36,295 nt of DNA from Pseudomonas gingeri (GTDB lineage Bacteria > Pseudomonadota > Gammaproteobacteria > Pseudomonadales > Pseudomonadaceae), in the NCBI RefSeq assembly GCF_013386165.1, contig NZ_JACAOS010000041.1:350-36644 (forward strand), given 5' to 3'. How positions within the stretch are numbered: the stretch's first letter is position 1; each line of letters starts with the position of its first letter. Shown here one piece after another: positions 1 through 10,374 of the stretch. The notes under the pieces were generated by a model. The model was not told where the DNA came from. It did no database searches and was given only the letters and a program-made list of their open reading frames with translations. Both the position numbers and the translations under genes were made by a program.

Positions 1-1229
1 TGATGGGCGGTGCCGGTGCGGACCAGTTTATCGGGGGCGCAGGGATCGATACCGTCAGCTACTACGATTCTTCAGTGGGAATCTCCTTCAATGCCAAGAC
101 CGGTGTCCACAGCGGCATTGCTGCGGGGGATACCTTCGACGGAATCGAAATCATCCAGGGGTCTCGCTTTGCCGACTCCTTCGTTGGTGACTCCGGTGCC
201 AACCGCTTTGACGGCGGTCTGGGCATGGACATGTTGAGCTTCGCCAGCGAAAGCAGCGGTATTGTGCTCGACCTCAGCGCTCCGGTATTAACCGGCGTAG
301 CCGCAGGCGACACCTACACCTCCATCGAAATTTTCCAGGGTACCGACCAGGCCGATACTTTCACGGGCAGCCTTGGCAATGCGGAAAACTTCATTGGTGG
401 ACTCGGTGCCGATACGTTCAACGGCATGGGTCGGGGCGATGGTGCCTGGTACCTGACCAGCAACGATGCAGTCCAGATCAACCTGCAAACCGGGACCGCC
501 TCTGGCGGCGACGCGCAAGGTGATGTCCTCAACAACATCGATAACCTGATGGGCTCGGACTTCAACGACACGCTGACGGGGAACAGCTATTCGAACAAGC
601 TGGAGGGCGGCGCAGGCAGCGACACGATCTATGGTGGTGATGGCGACGACTTCATCTACGGTGGCACTGTAACCGACACCAGTGCCGTGCTGCCGGCATC
701 CGGTGCGAGCACCGCGCAGGCCGATATGCTTTACGGCGGCAATGGCAATGACACGATGGTGAGCAGCACCAACGATGCGGGAAGCATCTTGTACGGTGAG
801 GCCGGTAACGACACCATCACGGTGTCTTCCGGCACTGCCATCGGCGGTGACGGCAACGATAACCTGACCGGCACGGGGAGTGAGTACCAGCTTTTCGGTG
901 GTGCCGGTGCTGATCAGTTGACGCTGTCGGGCAGCGGGTATGCCTATGGCGGAGAGGGCGGTGACACGTACATCGTTTCCTCGGCCTCGACCGTACTGAT
1001 CAAGGACGACGGTCTGGCAGGACGTGATCTGGTCAAGCTCCAGAATATCCAGTCCTTCCAAGACGTGACGATCAAGACGGACGGTACGAGCGCCTATATC
1101 TTCTCGGCCACGGCCTTGAATGCCGGCAACGATCATCCTGCCGTGATCTTGAGTGACTGGTACGCAGGTTCCAATACCATCGAGTCATTCCAGACTGCCA
1201 ATGGCGATACATTCACCATTCCAGCCTGA
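1..1229 (+). CDS. RTX-repeat calcium-binding secreted protein, 3' part
   Basis: The reading frame enters from the left edge, so only the last 408 or so residues are visible and the first ATG here is not a real start. The protein is full of glycine/aspartate nonapeptide-like RTX repeats (GGAGADQF, GGDGDDFIYGG, GGNGNDTM, GEAGNDTI). Two longer units of about 70 residues read VSYYDSSVGISFN...GDTFDGIEIIQGS and LSFASESSGIVLD...GDTYTSIEIFQGT. RTX repeats bind Ca2+ and fold outside the cell after type I secretion; the hydrophobic, aspartate-poor C-terminus (about the last 60 residues, SDWYAGSNTIESF) fits an uncleaved type I signal. It could be an adhesin, or the repeat tail of a lipase or protease; the missing N-terminus would decide. 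A strong terminator follows. Confidence 0.85.
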   Translation, partial: MGGAGADQFIGGAGIDTVSYYDSSVGISFNAKTGVHSGIAAGDTFDGIEIIQGSRFADSFVGDSGANRFDGGLGMDMLSFASESSGIVLDLSAPVLTGVAAGDTYTSIEIFQGTDQADTFTGSLGNAENFIGGLGADTFNGMGRGDGAWYLTSNDAVQINLQTGTASGGDAQGDVLNNIDNLMGSDFNDTLTGNSYSNKLEGGAGSDTIYGGDGDDFIYGGTVTDTSAVLPASGASTAQADMLYGGNGNDTMVSSTNDAGSILYGEAGNDTITVSSGTAIGGDGNDNLTGTGSEYQLFGGAGADQLTLSGSGYAYGGEGGDTYIVSSASTVLIKDDGLAGRDLVKLQNIQSFQDVTIKTDGTSAYIFSATALNAGNDHPAVILSDWYAGSNTIESFQTANGDTFTIPA

Positions 1230-1280
1230 GCAACGAAAAACCATCGGCAGCCTGCCATCAGGCAAGTTGCCGATAACGGA

Positions 1281-1319
1281 AGCGGTAAAGCCTGTGCAAA
1301 CAGGCTTTACCGCTTTTTT
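1281..1319 (+). terminator. Rho-independent terminator of the RTX gene
   Basis: A perfect 14-bp stem (AGCGGTAAAGCCTG with its complement) closes a 6-nt loop at 1295-1300 and is followed by six T. It begins 52 bp after the RTX stop codon. Confidence 0.93.
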
Positions 1320-1340
1320 CTTGCATTGATTTTTCTACGG

Positions 1341-1383
1341 GCAAAAGAAAACCCCCGCCAGGCCCAAGGCCTGACGGGGGTTT
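1341..1383 (-). terminator. Rho-independent terminator of nrdA
   Basis: A 16-bp stem with one mismatch (arms 1349-1364 and 1368-1383, loop CAA) is read on the minus strand into TTTTCTTTTGC. It lies just after the nrdA stop and shows that the nrdA transcript can end here rather than run on to another gene. Confidence 0.9.
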
Positions 1384-1419
1384 CTCAACTCGCGCGGTAA
1401 GGCGCGGGTCTCGCTCGGC

Positions 1420-4320
<2,901 letters not shown>

Positions 4321-4690
4321 GGGTGTCTCCACGTTCTCTATGTTTGTTTGGGCACCATAAGGTGCCCACCGTTCCGTCCTGAAGCACTACAACCGAGCAA
4401 TGTCGGGCATAACGACTTCGGGACAGAGGAAGGGGGCTTTCGGGCGCCGCTTCCATGCCGAAGTGTTCAAGGCTGCGGGTCGTTGACCCGAAACTGTATT
4501 CCTGGTGGGTGACAGTTTGTCCTGCATTTGTCCTGCAACACCCGTACCGTTTTCCCACGCGTGGGGGAAGAACGGCTGCCATCCGCGTATGCGGTTTGGT
4601 CTTTTAAATCAGTGTTTAGTTCAACCCCGCGGATGCAAGAAAAGAGCTTGAGTTCCTGACGCGAAATGTGGTTGGGGAATTTGGGCGAAA

Positions 4691-4706
4691 ACCCTACATG
4701 TTGGGT
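4691..4706 (-). promoter_or_regulatory. NrdR box, promoter-proximal
   Basis: The 16-mer ACCCTACATGTTGGGT fits the NrdR consensus (acaCwAtATaTwGtgt) at 12 of 16 positions, including the C, A, AT, T and G core. NrdR is the ATP-cone repressor of ribonucleotide reductase genes. A second box starts exactly 31 bp away, the phasing expected for a NrdR pair. Confidence 0.8.
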
Positions 4707-4721
4707 TTTTTTGCTGCCGAG

Positions 4722-4737
4722 ATACAAGATAATGCGT
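4722..4737 (-). promoter_or_regulatory. NrdR box, promoter-distal
   Basis: The 16-mer ATACAAGATAATGCGT matches the NrdR consensus at 12 of 16 positions and begins 31 bp from the first box, so both lie on the same face of the helix. The pair is 370-420 bp before the nrdA start codon, which places the promoter far upstream and predicts a long leader. Confidence 0.78.
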
Positions 4738-4764
4738 TTTGGGGGCCGATTGCAACGTACTACC

Positions 4765-4773
4765 TGTGGATAA
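4765..4773 (-). promoter_or_regulatory. DnaA box upstream of nrdA
   Basis: TTATCCACA on the minus strand matches the strong DnaA box consensus exactly and lies 28 bp beyond the outer NrdR box. DnaA is known to regulate nrdAB in E. coli. Function here is inferred from motif and position. Confidence 0.65.
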
Positions 4774-4905
4774 ATCTGTGCGTAATTTGTGTATGAAAGC
4801 TTGAAAACGCGTGTAGGCCGCGGCAGGCCGGGATCGCACCGCCTTTCATTGTTTTTTACGTCCACCAACCACCTGTGTGGATTTTTGCGGGCGCGAACCC
4901 TATCA

Positions 4906-4939
4906 CAAAAAAAGCCCAGGACCGAGAGCGAATCCTGGC
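4906..4939 (-). terminator. Terminator-like hairpin on the minus strand
   Basis: CCAGGA (4916-4921) pairs with TCCTGG (4933-4938) across an 11-nt loop, and on the minus strand the stem runs into seven T. No minus-strand gene is seen upstream of it, so it either insulates nrdA from antisense transcription or ends an unrecognised short RNA. The stem is short, so this is tentative. Confidence 0.4.
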
Positions 4940-5063
4940 GTATGTGCGATGAGCGTGTCGTTGCTACAATCGGCCGGCCTTAGCCTTTCTATATCCACCA
5001 AAATCATGACAAAAAGACGGGTGGATTCTTTCAACGCTGAACATTCGTATGCAGGGGTCGTCC

Positions 5064-5786
5064 GTGGAGCAAGCCTGGCAGGTATTGATAGTCGAGGATG
5101 ACCGGCGTCTGGCCGAGTTGACCCGTGAGTATCTGGAGAGCAACGGCTTGCGGGTTTCCATCGAGGGCAACGGCGCCCTGGCCGCCGCACGGATTATCGC
5201 CGAACAGCCTGACCTGGTGATTCTCGACCTGATGTTGCCCGGCGAGGATGGCTTGAGCATCTGTCGCAAGGTGCGCGAGCGCTACGACGGAGTGATCCTG
5301 ATGCTCACCGCACGTACCGACGATCTCGACCAGATCCAGGGGTTGGACCTGGGCGCCGACGATTATGTCTGCAAGCCCGTGCGCCCGCGCCTGTTGCTGG
5401 CGCGTATCCGCGCGCTGCTGCGGCGCGGCGAGCCGCTCCAGGGGGCGGCCGAGGAAAAGGTCCGGCGCCTGCAGTTCGGCCCGTTGCTGATCGACAACGC
5501 CTTGCGCGAGGCCTGGCTGAGCGGGGCGGGGATCGAACTGACCAGTGCCGAGTTCGATCTGCTCTGGCTGCTGGTGGCGAATGCGGGACGGATTCTCTCC
5601 CGCGAAGAAATCTTCACCGCCTTGCGCGGTATCGGTTATGACGGCCAGGACCGCTCCATCGATGTACGTATCTCGCGGATTCGCCCGAAAATCGGCGATG
5701 ACCCCGAGCATCCGCGCTTGATCAAGACCATTCGCAGCAAAGGTTATCTGTTTGTCCCCGAAGCGTTCGCAGACCTGCCGTCGTGA
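5064..5786 (+). CDS. OmpR/RstA-type response regulator (PA1157-like)
   Basis: Cytosolic transcription factor of a two-component pair. The receiver domain begins VLIVEDDRRLAELT, has the phospho-acceptor Asp55 in LVILDLMLPGEDG, the switch Thr in MLTARTDD and Lys in DYVCKPV. A winged-helix DNA-binding domain follows (about residues 130-235), with ELTSAEFDLLWLL and SIDVRISRIRPKI. I prefer the GTG at 5064 because AGGGG lies 6 nt before it; the ATG at 5049 adds five residues but has no ribosome site. Its stop overlaps the start of the kinase gene by 4 bp (GTGA), so the two are translated together. Its regulon cannot be told from sequence; the location beside nrdA is conserved in Pseudomonas. Confidence 0.93.
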   Translation: MEQAWQVLIVEDDRRLAELTREYLESNGLRVSIEGNGALAAARIIAEQPDLVILDLMLPGEDGLSICRKVRERYDGVILMLTARTDDLDQIQGLDLGADDYVCKPVRPRLLLARIRALLRRGEPLQGAAEEKVRRLQFGPLLIDNALREAWLSGAGIELTSAEFDLLWLLVANAGRILSREEIFTALRGIGYDGQDRSIDVRISRIRPKIGDDPEHPRLIKTIRSKGYLFVPEAFADLPS

Positions 5787-7393
5787 ACTCGATCTTCCTG
5801 CGCATCTACGGTGGCATGTGTGCCGCCCTGGTGCTGGTGGCGTTGCTCGGTGTGCTGGCCCTGCACCTGCTCAACCAGGTGCGCGGCGAGCAGTATCGCG
5901 AGCACCTGGCCCATGGCACGTTCTCGTTGATGGCCGACAACCTGCGGCCGATGAACGAAATCGAGCGCCGCCGGGCCCTGGCGGTGTGGGAGCGTTTGCT
6001 GGGTATTCCGCTGGCCTTGCAGCCGTTGGCCGATGCGCACCTGGATCTCGGCCAGCGCACCCGGGTGCTGCGGGGGCTGGCCCTGGTGGAGCAGACCGGG
6101 CCTTATGCGGCGAAGATTTATCGGCTGGTCAGCGACCCGGAGCCGTTGGTGCTGACCGGCGAGGTCCAGCAGATCAGCGAGCAGTTGGCCCGGGCGACTA
6201 TCTATCTATTGGCCGACGAGCTGGTGCGCTACCCGGATGCCGAGCAGCCTGCGCGCCTGGCGGCGCTCAAGCAGGACAAGGGCTTTGGCTTCGACATGAA
6301 ACTGCTCACCCCGGACCAGGCCGATATGGATGAAGACCAGCGCCGACGGATCAGTGAAGGCGACACGGTCATGGCCCTGGGCAAGGGCGGCGACTCGATC
6401 CGGGTATTTGCCGGTCTGTCCGGTACGCCGTGGGTCCTGGAAATCGGCCCGCTGTATCAGATGAACCCTTATCCGGCGCAATGGCTGGTGTTGATTGCCG
6501 TGCTCGGCTTGAGCCTGATCGGCCTGATCGTCTACCTCCTGGTGCGGCAATTGGAGCGGCGCCTGCGCGGGCTGGAGTCGGCGGCCACGCGGTTGGCCCA
6601 GGGCAGTCTGGAAACCCGCGTGCCTGCCGGTGATGCGGACTCCATCGGACGCCTGGCGGCGGCGTTCAATGGCATGGCCGAGCACCTGCAGCGTTCCTTG
6701 ATGATCCAGCGTGAACTGGTGCGGGCGGTCTCCCACGAGTTGCGCACACCGGTGGCGCGCCTGCGTTTCGGCCTGGAAATGATTGGCGACGCGCAGACGC
6801 CCGAAGCCCGGCACAAATATATGGAGGGCATGGACAGCGATATCCAGGACCTCGACCGGCTGGTGGACGAGATGTTGACCTATGCCCGCCTGGAACAGGG
6901 CACGCCGGCGTTGAACTTCCAGCGGATCGACCTCAGTGCCCTGGTCGACCAGGTGATCGGCGAGTTGGCGCCGTTGCGGGTGGAAGTGCGGGTGATGCGC
7001 GGCTTGTGCTTTCCGCTGGCCGGCGGCGACGAGGTGTGGGTCGAAGCCGAGCCGCGTTACCTGCATCGGGCTTTGCAGAACCTGGTCAGCAACGCGATGC
7101 GCCATGCGCAGTCGCAGGTGTGCATCAGTTACCAGGTCGGGCCCTTGCGCTGCCGGGTGGATGTCGAGGACGACGGCCCCGGCGTGCCGGAAAATGCCTG
7201 GGACCGGATCTTCACGCCGTTCATGCGCCTGGATGACAGCCGCACCCGGGCCTCGGGTGGGCATGGCCTGGGGTTGTCCATCGTGCGCCGGATCATTCAC
7301 TGGCACGACGGCCGGGCGCTGATCGGCAAGAGCCAGTTGCTCGACGGTGCGTGTTTCAGCCTGAGCTGGCCGCGTTATCAGGACAAGGCCTGA
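5783..7393 (+). CDS. Sensor histidine kinase, RstB-like (PA1158-like)
   Basis: Inner-membrane sensor of 536 residues and partner of the regulator before it. A transmembrane helix (about 8-30) leads into a periplasmic sensor of about 200 residues, a second helix (about 235-257, WLVLIAVLGLSLIGLIV), a HAMP linker, and the dimerisation domain with phospho-acceptor His318 in VSHELRTPVARL. The ATP-binding domain has the N box NLVSNAMRHA (Asn433), DVEDDGPGVPE and GGHGLGLSIV. All kinase motifs are intact. The start is a GTG that overlaps the preceding stop codon. The signal sensed is unknown; the periplasmic part shows no named domain to me. Confidence 0.93.
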   Translation: MNSIFLRIYGGMCAALVLVALLGVLALHLLNQVRGEQYREHLAHGTFSLMADNLRPMNEIERRRALAVWERLLGIPLALQPLADAHLDLGQRTRVLRGLALVEQTGPYAAKIYRLVSDPEPLVLTGEVQQISEQLARATIYLLADELVRYPDAEQPARLAALKQDKGFGFDMKLLTPDQADMDEDQRRRISEGDTVMALGKGGDSIRVFAGLSGTPWVLEIGPLYQMNPYPAQWLVLIAVLGLSLIGLIVYLLVRQLERRLRGLESAATRLAQGSLETRVPAGDADSIGRLAAAFNGMAEHLQRSLMIQRELVRAVSHELRTPVARLRFGLEMIGDAQTPEARHKYMEGMDSDIQDLDRLVDEMLTYARLEQGTPALNFQRIDLSALVDQVIGELAPLRVEVRVMRGLCFPLAGGDEVWVEAEPRYLHRALQNLVSNAMRHAQSQVCISYQVGPLRCRVDVEDDGPGVPENAWDRIFTPFMRLDDSRTRASGGHGLGLSIVRRIIHWHDGRALIGKSQLLDGACFSLSWPRYQDKA

Positions 7394-7402
7394 CGCCGCG
7401 GT

Positions 7403-8137
7403 TCACGCCGGGATGGCGACCAGGCTCAGCAATTGTCCTTCATGCAGGCCGAATTGCCCCTGCAGTTCTCTGCCCGTGCACCATTCACTGGACAGGTCGG
7501 TCAGCAGACGCAAGCGCACCTGGCCGTGGATGTCCCACTCCAGCACTTCGGCGTGCTCGAAGTAAAAGCGTTTTTGCACCAGCGGGTAGAGCGCCTTGAA
7601 CAGGCTCTCCTTGACCGAGAAGGTCAGGGTCACCAGCAGGGCGAGTTGCTCTGGGGAGCCTTCGGCCATGCGCTGCATCTCGGCCGGAATGAGAATTTCG
7701 CCGGCCAGTCGCTCGGCCCGCTCGGCGCTCAGCAGGTCTTCCAGGTCCATGCCCAGGCCCTGCCAGTGGCGTTTGGGCGCGACAATGGCCGCCGCCCGGC
7801 CGGTGCCGTGGGTGATGGACCCGGTGATATGGGCCGGCCAGATGGGCGCACGGTCTTCACCGATGGCCGGAACGCTGTCGGTGCCGTCCAGTTGCCGCAG
7901 GGCGGCGCGGGCACAGAGGCGTCCGGCGAGGAATTCGGCCTGGCGCTTGGCGACCGAGCGCTGAATACTGGCCGGCGGCTCGATACGGCTGCGCGGGAAA
8001 TCGTCCGCGACGAGCTGCGCCGGGTTGAACCGGGTGCTGAGAAAGACACAATGGGCTAGCGCTTCGGGCAACGGCCAGTGGGCATCGAAGGGCGTGCAGC
8101 AGGCGGGCAGGGCGGGAAGACTGTTCATATCGGGCAT
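7403..8137 (-). CDS. pcpS: 4'-phosphopantetheinyl transferase, EntD/PcpS type
   Basis: Transfers the phosphopantetheine arm of CoA to a serine of acyl and peptidyl carrier proteins. P. aeruginosa PcpS serves fatty acid synthesis and siderophore assembly alike. The protein follows PcpS along its length: CTPFDAHWPLP near the N-terminus, KRQAEFLAGRLCARAAL, GSITHG, the metal-binding GLGMDLEDLL and the signature FSVKESLFKALYPLV. I choose the start at 8137 (244 aa; MPDMNS) by comparison with PcpS, about 242 aa; MNSLPALP at 8128 is also possible, and the open frame extends to 8182. No clear ribosome site was seen. It converges on the upstream kinase gene with a 9-bp gap and diverges from phoP. Confidence 0.92.
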   Translation of the reverse strand: MPDMNSLPALPACCTPFDAHWPLPEALAHCVFLSTRFNPAQLVADDFPRSRIEPPASIQRSVAKRQAEFLAGRLCARAALRQLDGTDSVPAIGEDRAPIWPAHITGSITHGTGRAAAIVAPKRHWQGLGMDLEDLLSAERAERLAGEILIPAEMQRMAEGSPEQLALLVTLTFSVKESLFKALYPLVQKRFYFEHAEVLEWDIHGQVRLRLLTDLSSEWCTGRELQGQFGLHEGQLLSLVAIPA

Positions 8138-8185
8138 TTTGCCGGGTTGCGCCGGGGCTGGGTAGTAGCGGGGTTGATCCAATGT

Positions 8186-8219
8186 GTTCAGGGGGAGTTC
8201 AGGGCCACCTGTTTACTCT
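8186..8219 (+). promoter_or_regulatory. PhoP box and -10 element of the phoPQ promoter
   Basis: A direct repeat GTTCAG-N5-GTTCAG (8186-8191 and 8197-8202) has the 11-bp period of PhoP boxes. Eleven bp further lies TACTCT (8214-8219), a fair -10 element, so the box takes the place of a -35 hexamer, as in PhoP-activated promoters. Autoregulation of phoPQ is the natural reading. Confidence 0.75.
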
Positions 8220-8338
8220 GTATCAATGATGATGCGCGAATCTGCTGCTTGCCGGTCGGCCGTGTCTTTCATGAAACACTTTGGCAGAACTGAGTTACCG
8301 TTATGGGTGAGCGATGCCGGTAGCGTTGGGAGAGCACT

Positions 8339-9016
8339 ATGAAATTGCTGGTGGTAGAAGACGAGGCGTTGTTGCGCCATCACTTGCAGACCCGCCTGGG
8401 TGACAATGGCCATGTGGTCGAGGCGGTGGGCAATGCTGAAGAGGCGCTGTACCAGACCGGGCAGTTCCACCACGACCTGGCGGTCATCGATCTCGGCCTG
8501 CCTGGGATGGGCGGACTGGACCTGATCCGTCAACTGCGCTCGGGTGGCAAGGTTTTCCCGATCCTGATCCTCACCGCACGCGGCAACTGGCAGGACAAGG
8601 TCGAAGGCCTGGCCGCCGGTGCCGACGACTATCTGGTCAAGCCCTTCCAGTTCGAGGAACTGGAGGCGCGGATGAATGCCTTGCTGCGGCGCTCCAGCGG
8701 TTTCACCCAGTCGACCATTACCGCCGGCCCCCTGCTGCTGGACCTCAACCGCAAGCAGGCGTCCCTCGATGACCAGCCCCTGGCGCTGACGGCCTACGAA
8801 TATCGGATTCTCGAATACCTGATGCGTCATCACCAGCAGGTGGTGGCCAAGGACCGCCTGATGGAACAGCTGTATCCGGACGACGACGAGCGCGATCCGA
8901 ATGTCATCGAAGTCCTGGTCGGACGCTTGCGGCGTAAGCTGGAAGGGCCGGTGGGGTTCAAACCGATCGATACCGTGCGAGGCCTGGGCTACCTGTTCAA
9001 CGAGCGCTGCCGGTGA
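8339..9016 (+). CDS. phoP: Response regulator PhoP
   Basis: Regulator of the low-Mg2+ and cationic-peptide response. It has 225 residues, beginning MKLLVVEDEALLRHHL. Phospho-acceptor Asp51 sits in LAVIDLGLPGMGG, with Thr in LILTARGNW and Lys in DYLVKPFQF. The C-terminal winged helix includes LALTAYEYRILEYLM and NVIEVLVGRLRRKL. A strong ribosome site, GGGAGAG, lies 4 nt before the ATG. The stop overlaps the GTG start of phoQ by 4 bp. The P. aeruginosa operon begins with oprH; here no oprH precedes phoP and pcpS diverges instead. A PhoP box lies in the promoter. Confidence 0.95.
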   Translation: MKLLVVEDEALLRHHLQTRLGDNGHVVEAVGNAEEALYQTGQFHHDLAVIDLGLPGMGGLDLIRQLRSGGKVFPILILTARGNWQDKVEGLAAGADDYLVKPFQFEELEARMNALLRRSSGFTQSTITAGPLLLDLNRKQASLDDQPLALTAYEYRILEYLMRHHQQVVAKDRLMEQLYPDDDERDPNVIEVLVGRLRRKLEGPVGFKPIDTVRGLGYLFNERCR

Positions 9017-10359
9017 TTCGTTCGCTACGGGTGCGGCTGATGCTGGCCGCCACCATCCTGGCGATCTTGTTCATGCTGGCCCTGCTCCCGGCGATGCAGG
9101 GGGCGTTCAGCCTGGCATTGCAGGATTCCATCGAGCAACGCCTGGCCTCGGACGTGACCACCTTGATTTCCGCGGCGCGTATCGAAAGACAAAAACTGCA
9201 GATGCCCGATCTGCTCCCCGACGAACGATTCAACCTGCCCGACAGCCGCCTGTTGGGTTATATCTTCGACCGTGAGGGGCGGCTGGTCTGGCGTTCCCGG
9301 GCGACCCAGGAAGAACACATCAATTACCGCCCACGGTATGACGGGCGCGGCAACGAATTCGCGAAAATCCGCGAAGACAACGGCAACGAATTTTTCGTCT
9401 ACGACGTCGAGGTCAAGTTGCTCGGCGGCAAGAGCGCCGCCTACAGCTTTGTGGCGCTGCAACCCATGCGCGAATACAACATGACCCTGGCCGGCCTGCG
9501 GGAAAAACTCTACCTGGGTTTCGGCGCGGCCTTGTCCGTACTGCTGGCGCTGCTCTGGCTCGGCCTGACCTGGGGCCTGCGCGCGCTGCGGCGGCTGAGC
9601 CAGGAACTGGACCAGATCGAGAGCGGCGAACTGGAAAGCCTCAGCGAGGAGCATCCACGGGAACTGCTGCGCCTGACCGGCTCCCTCAACCGCCTGTTGC
9701 GCAGCGAGCGTGAACAGCGCAGCCGCTATCGCGATTCCCTGGACGACCTGGCCCACAGCCTGAAAACACCCCTGGCGGTCCTGCAAGGGGTCAGCGAGGG
9801 GATGGCGCAGCGGCCCCAGGATCGTGAACAGGCCCGAGTCCTGCAAAGCCAGATCGAACGGATGAACCAGCAGATCAGCTACCAGCTGCAGCGCGCCAGC
9901 CTGCGCAAGAGCGGCCTGGTCCGGCATCAGGTCGAACTGCGGCCGGTGCTCGACAGCCTGTGCAGCACGCTGGACAAGGTGTATCGCGATAAACGGGTTG
10001 TGGTCGCCATCGACGTGCCGCAATTCAGCCATGTGCCGATCGAGCAGGGCGCGCTGCTGGAACTGCTGGGCAACCTGCTGGAGAACGCCTACCGCTTGTG
10101 TCTGAGCCAGGTGCGGATCAGCCTGCGCCGGGGCTTGCAGGGGATCGAAGTGTATGTCGAAGACGATGGGCCGGGGGTGCCGCCGGACCAGCGCGCGCGG
10201 GTACTGCAACGCGGCGAGCGCCTGGATCGCCAGCACCCGGGGCAGGGCATCGGCCTGGCGGTGGTCCAGGACATTATCCAGAGTTACGACGCGGAGATGA
10301 CCCTGGGGGATTCGACCCTGGGCGGCGCGTCGTTCCGGATTCATTTCCCGCCACAGTAA
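9013..10359 (+). CDS. phoQ: Sensor histidine kinase PhoQ
   Basis: Inner-membrane kinase/phosphatase that senses divalent cations and controls PhoP. Its 448 residues comprise helix 1 (about 8-28), a periplasmic PAS-like sensor (about 29-165), helix 2 (about 168-190), HAMP, and the PhoQ-type phospho-acceptor motif LAHSLKTPLAVLQG with His248. The ATPase domain has NLLENAYRLCLSQV, VEDDGPGVP and GQGIGLAVVQDI. The Lys in HSLKTP (other kinases mostly have HELRTP) is typical of PhoQ. I do not see the run of consecutive acidic residues of enterobacterial PhoQ. The start is GTG inside the phoP stop. Confidence 0.94.
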   Translation: MIRSLRVRLMLAATILAILFMLALLPAMQGAFSLALQDSIEQRLASDVTTLISAARIERQKLQMPDLLPDERFNLPDSRLLGYIFDREGRLVWRSRATQEEHINYRPRYDGRGNEFAKIREDNGNEFFVYDVEVKLLGGKSAAYSFVALQPMREYNMTLAGLREKLYLGFGAALSVLLALLWLGLTWGLRALRRLSQELDQIESGELESLSEEHPRELLRLTGSLNRLLRSEREQRSRYRDSLDDLAHSLKTPLAVLQGVSEGMAQRPQDREQARVLQSQIERMNQQISYQLQRASLRKSGLVRHQVELRPVLDSLCSTLDKVYRDKRVVVAIDVPQFSHVPIEQGALLELLGNLLENAYRLCLSQVRISLRRGLQGIEVYVEDDGPGVPPDQRARVLQRGERLDRQHPGQGIGLAVVQDIIQSYDAEMTLGDSTLGGASFRIHFPPQ

Positions 10360-10374
10360 CGGTAGGGCCCGTCT

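Larger units (their letters stand above)
4333..5063. other. Intergenic control region between nrdA and the two-component operon
   Basis: About 730 bp without a convincing gene; open frames in it are short and carry no recognisable protein. It is more AT-rich in the middle than the flanking genes. From nrdA outward it holds a small hairpin (GGCACC-ATAA-GGTGCC, 4351-4366), a NrdR-box pair (4691-4737), a consensus DnaA box (4765-4773), a terminator-like hairpin on the minus strand (4906-4939) and an inverted repeat ATCCACC/GGTGGAT (4993-4999 and 5020-5026). The nrdA leader is therefore long, about 350 nt. I could not assign a confident -35/-10 pair for either gene. Confidence 0.7.

Noticed and set aside
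4467..4868. 133-codon minus-strand frame in the nrdA upstream region
   Set aside because: No ribosome site or recognisable motif, and it overlaps the NrdR and DnaA sites.
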